From Methanomassiliicoccaceae archaeon (GTDB taxonomy: Archaea; Thermoplasmatota; Thermoplasmata; Methanomassiliicoccales; Methanomethylophilaceae), in the NCBI GenBank assembly GCA_009778275.1, contig WRKC01000097.1:1-18303 (forward strand): a stretch of DNA of 18,303 nt. Reading direction: 5' to 3'. Position 1 is the stretch's first letter; each line of letters opens with the position of its first letter. Position numbers and translations under genes: made by a program. Positions 13,825-18,303 of the stretch are shown here, piece after piece. The notes below the pieces were generated by a model that was not told the origin of the DNA, ran no database searches, and worked only from the letters and a program-made list of their open reading frames with translations.

Positions 13825-15360
13825 GTGGAACTCACATACCTGATCCTGCTGATATTGACGATCTTCTACGTCCCGTTCTACATATGGGTCTGGAGGTCCC
13901 CAAAGGCAGCACAGCACGGTCTCGTGAAATACGGCCCGTGCGTGATGATCAAGACCAGATTCGGAACGGGGATGATGGACAGATTATCCCGTTTCAGGAG
14001 ATTTTGGAAGTTCTTCGGAACACTTTCGCTTATCATTTCGGTATTCCTTATGGGATTCATAATCCTGATCCTTGCGGTGGGGATAATGAATCTGGCCTCC
14101 AACCTGGCATCTCCGGGGATAGGAATAGAATACGCCCTGGCGATACCCGGGATAAATCCTCTCCTTCCCTTTTGGTACGGGGTCTTCGGTCTGATAGTCG
14201 CGATGGTCGTGCACGAATTGGCGCACGGCATGCAGACGAGAGCTAACGATATGAGAGTGAATTCCACCGGGGTCCTGTACGGGGTGGTCCCCCTTGGCGC
14301 ATTCGTGGAACCCAACGAGGACGACATCAAAAAGAGTTCCAGAAGGGCGAAGCTCGATCTTTATTCCGCGGGGATATCGACGAACTTCATCACGGCGGCC
14401 GTGACATTCTTCGTATTCGCAGTGCTGATGCTCGGGAATGTGTCGTCCGATCACGGCGATAATGCGGCAGTATACCAGATCACCTCAGGCTCGCCGGCTT
14501 TCGAGGCCAAGATACCCAGCGGAGCGATAATCGAGCTGGTGAACGGGGAAGAGTACATTTATTCCAACGACTTCGACATAACATATTCTTGGGAGCCGGG
14601 GGAGTCCGTACCGATAACTTACCTGACCCAAGGGGGAGAGGATGTCAAATATGTGCAATGGGGATTGTTCATCGAACGGGTATCTCCGAACAGTCCCGCC
14701 TACGGTGTCCTTGAAGAAAAAACATTCATTCTATCGATAACTATAAAAGAGACCGCCGTCGAGACCAAGATATACGGTTACTCCGAATTCCTGTCTTTCA
14801 TGAAGACAACGGCCCCCGGCACCGAGGTCGAGGTCAACTGCATGTACGTTAACGGCGCACATTTCACGGAGGACCTGACGCTGGGTAACAACGGCGGGAT
14901 AGGCTACATCGGGATCGTCACCTCCACGTCCGGAATGAACTTCACCACGCCGAACATGATGCTGGAGAAGGGAAGGAACCCCCTGTATGGGTCCGAATCG
15001 GTGACTGGCGCCGCGACATCAATGCTGTCGTACATAAGCGGTCCATTCAGCGGTTTCTCCCCGATACCGGAAAGCGTCCACTGGTGGTATGACGTTCCGG
15101 GAGAAGGTATCTTCTGGGTACTGATAAGCGCATTCTATTGGATATTCTGGCTTAACATAATGCTCGGAGTGTCTAACGCCATCCCGGCATACCCATTCGA
15201 CGGAGGATTCATATTCCAGGGCGGATTGAGCGCGCTGCTGGAAAGACTGGGGATGAAGAACGAGAAAAAGAGAGAGGAACTAACCGCGGGCATCACAGGC
15301 TATCTTTCCATGATAATGGTGTTTCTGCTGATACTCGTCATTGCGGCCACGGTCCTTTGA
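13825..15360 (+). CDS. Site-2-protease-like membrane metalloprotease (M50) with central extracytoplasmic region
   Basis: 511 residues. N-terminal helix (3-22), helices at 65-90 and 113-135, then the zinc motif HELAH (130-134); NAIPAYPFDGG (451-461) supplies the third ligand (D459). Both lie in hydrophobic helices, as in S2P/M50 intramembrane proteases. Between them, after a helix at ~185-204, is a long soluble segment (~205-425) with PDZ-like repeats (SGSPAFEAKIPSGAIIELVN and 'RVSPNSPAYGVLEEKTFI'), probably regulating substrate access. Terminal helices are at ~428-450 and 490-511. It likely cleaves a transmembrane regulator or signal-peptide remnant; the substrate is unknown. The GTG start is used because no ATG lies upstream in frame and the N-terminal helix fits. 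Confidence 0.9.
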   Translation: MELTYLILLILTIFYVPFYIWVWRSPKAAQHGLVKYGPCVMIKTRFGTGMMDRLSRFRRFWKFFGTLSLIISVFLMGFIILILAVGIMNLASNLASPGIGIEYALAIPGINPLLPFWYGVFGLIVAMVVHELAHGMQTRANDMRVNSTGVLYGVVPLGAFVEPNEDDIKKSSRRAKLDLYSAGISTNFITAAVTFFVFAVLMLGNVSSDHGDNAAVYQITSGSPAFEAKIPSGAIIELVNGEEYIYSNDFDITYSWEPGESVPITYLTQGGEDVKYVQWGLFIERVSPNSPAYGVLEEKTFILSITIKETAVETKIYGYSEFLSFMKTTAPGTEVEVNCMYVNGAHFTEDLTLGNNGGIGYIGIVTSTSGMNFTTPNMMLEKGRNPLYGSESVTGAATSMLSYISGPFSGFSPIPESVHWWYDVPGEGIFWVLISAFYWIFWLNIMLGVSNAIPAYPFDGGFIFQGGLSALLERLGMKNEKKREELTAGITGYLSMIMVFLLILVIAATVL

Positions 15361-15376
15361 TGTTCTGACCAATAAG

Positions 15377-15384
15377 TTTTATGT
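15377..15384 (+). promoter_or_regulatory. TATA-like element for the methanogenesis marker 2 gene
   Basis: TTTTATGT at 15377-15384, ~25-28 nt before the ATG at 15407. It supports this start over in-frame ATGs at 15386 or 15341, which would overlap or precede the element. Confidence 0.45.
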
Positions 15385-15406
15385 AATGTCGCATATCCGT
15401 GCTTAT

Positions 15407-16384
15407 ATGACTCTGGAAGCCATCATCGAAGCAATAAGGACATTTCCTGGAGTTACACGAAAGAAGGCCGTACACGAGATAGTCGGGTCCCTTTCGACAA
15501 AGGATTTCTCCCGCATTGCCGCCGCTGAAGGAGAGGACGCCGCAGCAGTCGAATACGGTGACGACTACTTGCTGATGGCGGCCGACGGCATAATGGAGTC
15601 CCTTGTGGAGTCGCATCCCCTCCATGCGGGTTATTTCGCGGTCCTTGCCAGCGTCAACGACATAGCGGCAATGGGCGGCAGGCCGCTGGCGATGGTGGAT
15701 GTTCTCTCGCTCTCAAAAAGCAAGGTCTGCGGCGAGATATTGAAAGGCATGTCCCAAGCGGTCAAGAAATTCAATGTCCCTATCGTGGGCGGGCACACCC
15801 ACCCCGACTGCAAATACAATGCGATAGATATCTCCATACTCGGGACCGTTCCGAGGACGGACATAATCCTGAGCAGCACGGCAAAGGACGACGACGACAT
15901 CGTTTTCGTCATGGACCTTGACGGCTCTTTCCCGGAAGGCATAAGATATGCGTGGGAAACAACGATGAAAAAGGACGGTTCCCTGGTCAGGGCCCAAATG
16001 GAGATGATGTCCACAATAGCATCAAGGCACCTCGTTCATTCCGCAAAGGATATGAGTAATCCGGGATGCGTCGGGACTCTGGGCATGATGCTCGAATCCT
16101 CACAGAAAGGCGGCACTGTTGATATCGAAAGGATCCCGATCCCGAAGGGCGTGGATCTTTTGCAGTGGCTTCTCGCTTATCAGGGCTGCGGGTTCGTTCT
16201 CGCTTGTCCCCCGGAAAGATCCTCCGAGATCATCACCCTTTTCGAAACGGTCGGCTGCTCGGGCGCCGTTGTGGGGAAGATCGACAGCTCAATGAAACTC
16301 AAACTCGTTCTGAACGGCGAGTCGGGGACGCTGTTCGATTTTGATAAGGACATCATTACCGGATGTTCTCCGAAGAAGAGATAA
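15407..16384 (+). CDS. Methanogenesis marker 2 protein (AIR synthase-related)
   Basis: 325 residues of the PurM/AIR-synthase superfamily. N-terminal region: FPGVTRKKAVHEIVGSLS, GEDAAAVEYGDDYLLMAADG (42-61, the acidic metal/ATP site), VNDIAAMGGRPLAMVDVLS (83-101) and VPIVGGHTHPD (124-134). C-terminal region: KDMSNPGCVGTLGMMLESS. This set matches the methanogenesis-marker-2 family, found in methanogen genomes and of unproven function; an ATP-dependent amidination or phosphorylation is typical of the superfamily. I take ATG 15407 because the TATA-like element lies just upstream and MTLEAIIEAIRTF resembles the family N-terminus. It converges on the SRP RNA gene, whose 3' end abuts the stop. Confidence 0.92.
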   Translation: MTLEAIIEAIRTFPGVTRKKAVHEIVGSLSTKDFSRIAAAEGEDAAAVEYGDDYLLMAADGIMESLVESHPLHAGYFAVLASVNDIAAMGGRPLAMVDVLSLSKSKVCGEILKGMSQAVKKFNVPIVGGHTHPDCKYNAIDISILGTVPRTDIILSSTAKDDDDIVFVMDLDGSFPEGIRYAWETTMKKDGSLVRAQMEMMSTIASRHLVHSAKDMSNPGCVGTLGMMLESSQKGGTVDIERIPIPKGVDLLQWLLAYQGCGFVLACPPERSSEIITLFETVGCSGAVVGKIDSSMKLKLVLNGESGTLFDFDKDIITGCSPKKR

Positions 16385-16385
16385 G

Positions 16386-16692
16386 TGTTAGGCCACAGAG
16401 GTGGACATCACATCCGATCCAAGTTGACCGCATCGTTTCTCAACCCTGCGACCCCGCAAACGTCAGTAGCACGAGGTAAGGCTGCTCCCGTCAGGGCCTG
16501 ACCCGATCCCCCCGATAAATGTGAGCGATACGACCCTCCGGCCGTTCAACACACAAACTCCGGCTCTGCAGGACAAGATCTCATAGTCACTTTGCGGGCT
16601 TGGACCTTCAACTCTGCCGCCCTCTGCAGTCACCCCCGCTATTGACGGTTGCGGGTGAAGGGCACGCCAAGCTCCCCGGTCAAGCCTAACGC
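16386..16692 (-). ncRNA. ffs: Signal recognition particle RNA (archaeal 7S RNA)
   Basis: About 307 nt, read on the minus strand. The termini pair through GTTAGGC (16690-16684) and GCCTAAC (16393-16387), the archaeal helix 1. The 5' part has the Alu-domain arrangement (GGGGAGCTTGGCGTGCCC ... GTCCAAGCCC). Helix 6 is CGGCC-GGAG-GGTCG with a GNAR loop at 16536-16539. Helix 8 contains GGTCAGGCCC-TGAC-GGG followed by the diagnostic AGCAGCC. Thus the SRP54-binding symmetric and asymmetric loops are present, but the tetraloop is UGAC (16490-16493) where GGAA/GNAR is usual. A TATA box lies ~25 nt upstream. End points are approximate (a few nt). Confidence 0.92.
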
Positions 16693-16710
16693 TAGCGCTA
16701 TTGAAGGAGA

Positions 16711-16720
16711 ATATTTAATA
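16711..16720 (-). promoter_or_regulatory. TATA box of the SRP RNA gene
   Basis: TATTAAATAT on the minus strand, preceded by a purine-rich BRE-like GGGAAAGA. Its centre is ~25 nt upstream of the predicted RNA 5' end near 16690-16692. A CGCTAGCG palindrome (16690-16697) covers the start region. Confidence 0.65.
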
Positions 16721-16746
16721 TCTTTCCCTTTCGAAGAGCATATTTG

Positions 16747-16756
16747 TTTTTTATAT
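16747..16756 (+). promoter_or_regulatory. TATA box for the secreted repeat protein
   Basis: TTTTTTATAT at 16747-16756 would place initiation near 16778-16781, immediately before or at the ATG of a five-codon frame that overlaps the main start. Confidence 0.5.
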
Positions 16757-16791
16757 CTTCATAATGATTTGTTAATAGGGATGGATGCACC

Positions 16792-18252
16792 ATGAAGAAA
16801 ACAAATGTTTCTCCCACGTTCTCAAATAAAAACAAATTGATCCTAGCCACGCTTATGATAGCGTGCCTGATGGCCTTTACGGCCTATGTGGTCTCTGACC
16901 GCTCGGACGTCTCTGCGGTCCCGCCCTCGCTTTCAGACGGCAGCGTGGTCCGCACAAGCAACACGGACGCGACCATAGGCTTCTCCGCAGATGAAGCGGG
17001 AACTGCATATTATCTCGTTCTTGCAAGCGGAGACGCTGCGCCGGACGGCACAGCCGTCATGGACGGAACATCGATCGGAGCGGCCGTGGCTGGACCGAAT
17101 ACCGGAAAGGCGGTCGTTCTGTCCGCGGGCGCGAAAGATATCTATGTTGTTGTCGAGGATGCTGGCGGCAGTATCCTCGGACCGCTGAAGATCGCTGTTC
17201 CGGCATACACGGACACCATACCGCCTGTACCGGGCAACAGCGGTATTATCACGGTATCTAACATAACGCATAATTCGCTTAAGCTCAACTGGACGGCGGC
17301 GACCGATAACGACACGACACAGACCGAACTGAGATATTACCTGTATATCTCGGCTACGAGCAATATAGGAACCCTAGCGAATTGCGTGGCAAACGGCACC
17401 GATATATCGGGCGGCAGCGCGATAGTCAACGAGGTGGCATGTAATGTGATCGAGTTATCGCCAGATACGACATACTACTTCAACATCATTGTCGAAGACG
17501 AGGCAGGCAACAAAGCCGCGTATACGATGAAAAACGTTACGACGGCACCCGGATTAGGCTCATTAACGGTTGTCCTGACGGCCTGGGACGGTAAGGTAAC
17601 GTTAGCGGCGCAGACAGCGTCCACAGACTATTCCTTCTACTATTCCTACGGCGCAGCATCGGCTGAGGCTCCGGAATACAACGCCCTGATCGGAACTGTT
17701 GCCGGTGCAAAGGCCTATGCCGCATCGACAGATATCGCAGGCAAGAACGGCACTGAGATATTCGTGCAGGTCTACAAGGTCACTATGGCAAGCGGCGAGA
17801 TCATTGCTTTCGGAGAAGCCGGCGCAACGCCGGCAGTACCGGTGCTGGGAACCCTGGCGGTCAGTTTAGCCGCCAGCGACGGCAAGGTAACGTTGTCGGC
17901 GCAGACGGCGGACAGCGCATATGCTTACTATTACGCCAGCGGTGCCGGGTCCGTGTCGCCTCCCGCGTACGGCGCCCAGATAAGCACCGTGCCCTCCGCA
18001 GTGCCCTATAGCACGATTTTGGACATCACAGGCACCAACGGCACCAAGATATTCGTGCAGGTCTACAAGGTGAATATCGCAAGCGGTGCGATCATTGCCT
18101 TCGGGCAATCCAGCGCAACGCCTTTCGACGGCACTGAAGAAACCGGCGGCGGATCGTCTAACACCATGGTCTATGTGGCGATAGCGGTCATTGCGGTACT
18201 CTGCGCGGGGGCGGCGGTGTGGTTCCTTTTCCTGAGAAAACCAAAACCCTAA
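16792..18252 (+). CDS. Secreted, C-terminally membrane-anchored beta-rich repeat protein (FN3-like domain plus tandem repeats)
   Basis: 486 residues. A signal peptide or N-terminal helix spans ~15-34 and a C-terminal membrane helix ~458-481, followed by LRKPKP, so the bulk faces outside the cell. Residues ~40-140 form an Ala/Gly/Ser-rich beta-like domain. Residues 144-252 resemble a fibronectin type III domain (NSLKLNWTAATDNDT; LSPDTTYYFNIIVEDEAGN). Two tandem repeats follow, starting at L255 (LGSLTV) and L352 (LGTLAV), exactly 97 residues apart without gaps, each with DGKVTL, a Tyr-rich stretch and IFVQVYKV. A GGGSS linker precedes the anchor. It is probably a surface adhesin or structural protein; ligand unknown. 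The ATG at 16792 is preceded by an overlapping five-codon frame. Confidence 0.85.
   Translation: MKKTNVSPTFSNKNKLILATLMIACLMAFTAYVVSDRSDVSAVPPSLSDGSVVRTSNTDATIGFSADEAGTAYYLVLASGDAAPDGTAVMDGTSIGAAVAGPNTGKAVVLSAGAKDIYVVVEDAGGSILGPLKIAVPAYTDTIPPVPGNSGIITVSNITHNSLKLNWTAATDNDTTQTELRYYLYISATSNIGTLANCVANGTDISGGSAIVNEVACNVIELSPDTTYYFNIIVEDEAGNKAAYTMKNVTTAPGLGSLTVVLTAWDGKVTLAAQTASTDYSFYYSYGAASAEAPEYNALIGTVAGAKAYAASTDIAGKNGTEIFVQVYKVTMASGEIIAFGEAGATPAVPVLGTLAVSLAASDGKVTLSAQTADSAYAYYYASGAGSVSPPAYGAQISTVPSAVPYSTILDITGTNGTKIFVQVYKVNIASGAIIAFGQSSATPFDGTEETGGGSSNTMVYVAIAVIAVLCAGAAVWFLFLRKPKP
17554..18123 (+). repeat. Two in-frame tandem repeats of 291 bp within the surface protein gene
   Basis: Copies start at 17554 and 17845 with an exact 291-nt (97-codon) offset. 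The best-conserved part is the IFVQVYKV coding block, where 17756-17780 and 18047-18071 are identical, while the Tyr-rich and Pro/Ser segments have diverged. This indicates an internal duplication followed by drift with some conservation or gene conversion. Confidence 0.85.
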
Positions 18253-18261
18253 GTAAAAAAT

Positions 18262-18279
18262 AGGAGGCTTCGGCCTCCT
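18262..18279. terminator. UUCG hairpin, terminator-like mainly for the minus strand
   Basis: GGAGGC-TTCG-GCCTCC (18263-18278) lies 10 nt after the surface-protein stop. On the plus strand the hairpin is followed only by TCTC. On the minus strand the stem is followed by TATTTTTTAC, so it looks like an intrinsic terminator for a convergent gene beyond the window, possibly bidirectional. Confidence 0.5.
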
Positions 18280-18303
18280 CTCAAACCACTTCAAATGGCA
18301 CTT

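Noticed and set aside
16386..16692. Protein-coding potential in the gap between marker 2 and the surface protein
   Set aside because: The region has no sizeable open frame and reads as SRP RNA on the minus strand, with paired termini and helix 8 signature.
1..18303. tRNA or rRNA genes, CRISPR arrays, insertion sequences, toxin-antitoxin or phage-defence systems
   Set aside because: No cloverleaf-like T-arm consensus, regular short direct repeats with spacers, transposase motifs, terminal inverted repeats or defence-type domains were seen on either strand. The gene content is core archaeal.

Overview
The window comes from an archaeon, most likely a methanogen of the Thermoplasmatota (Methanomassiliicoccales-like). 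Archaeal markers are the SRP54 C-terminus, TrmY, aIF6, ribosomal proteins eS19, eL31 and eL39, a class I HMG-CoA reductase and an archaeal SRP RNA. A full-length methanogenesis marker 2 (AIR-synthase-like) protein points to a methanogen, and rubrerythrin fits an anaerobe. None of the 23 genes called ends in TAG (17 TGA, 6 TAA), as expected for a lineage that uses TAG for pyrrolysine. The order-level placement is inference from these signs, not a database result.

Layout: (1) 1-2047, plus strand: end of srp54, trmY, a small zinc-ribbon membrane protein, and a two-domain protein joining archaeal CoaD (PPAT) to a DUF84 NTP phosphatase. (2) 2057-5346, minus strand: a tight hmgA-pheT-bcp operon. 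(3) 5417-7809, plus strand: an unrecognised polytopic membrane protein, a TPR protein and a rubrerythrin. (4) 7900-9105: a minus-strand zinc-ribbon membrane protein, divergent from a [4Fe-4S] uracil-DNA-glycosylase-like protein. (5) 9106-9349: no protein gene; a hairpin-rich stretch with its own TATA-like element may be a small RNA, followed by the eS19 promoter. (6) 9350-11208: the conserved cluster eS19, PDCD5-like, eL39, eL31, aIF6. (7) 11212-11853, minus strand: a beta-lactamase-fold hydrolase meeting aIF6 stop to stop. (8) 11984-16384, plus strand: DUF373 membrane protein overlapping mptE, a site-2-protease-like M50 metalloprotease, and methanogenesis marker 2. (9) 16386-16692, minus strand: the SRP 7S RNA gene. 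(10) 16792-18252: a secreted, C-terminally anchored beta-rich repeat protein, followed by a UUCG hairpin.

Most genes are core information-processing or metabolic genes. Both the SRP54 3' end and the SRP RNA lie in the window, and both depart from consensus: helix 8 of the RNA carries a UGAC tetraloop where GNAR is usual, and the RNA-binding motif of the SRP54 M domain reads GAG where GSG is usual. Other points for follow-up are the hairpin-rich stretch at 9160-9250, the CoaD-DUF84 fusion, and the secreted repeat protein with a five-codon upstream frame overlapping its start. I see no mobile element, CRISPR array, tRNA, rRNA, or new defence or biosynthetic system.
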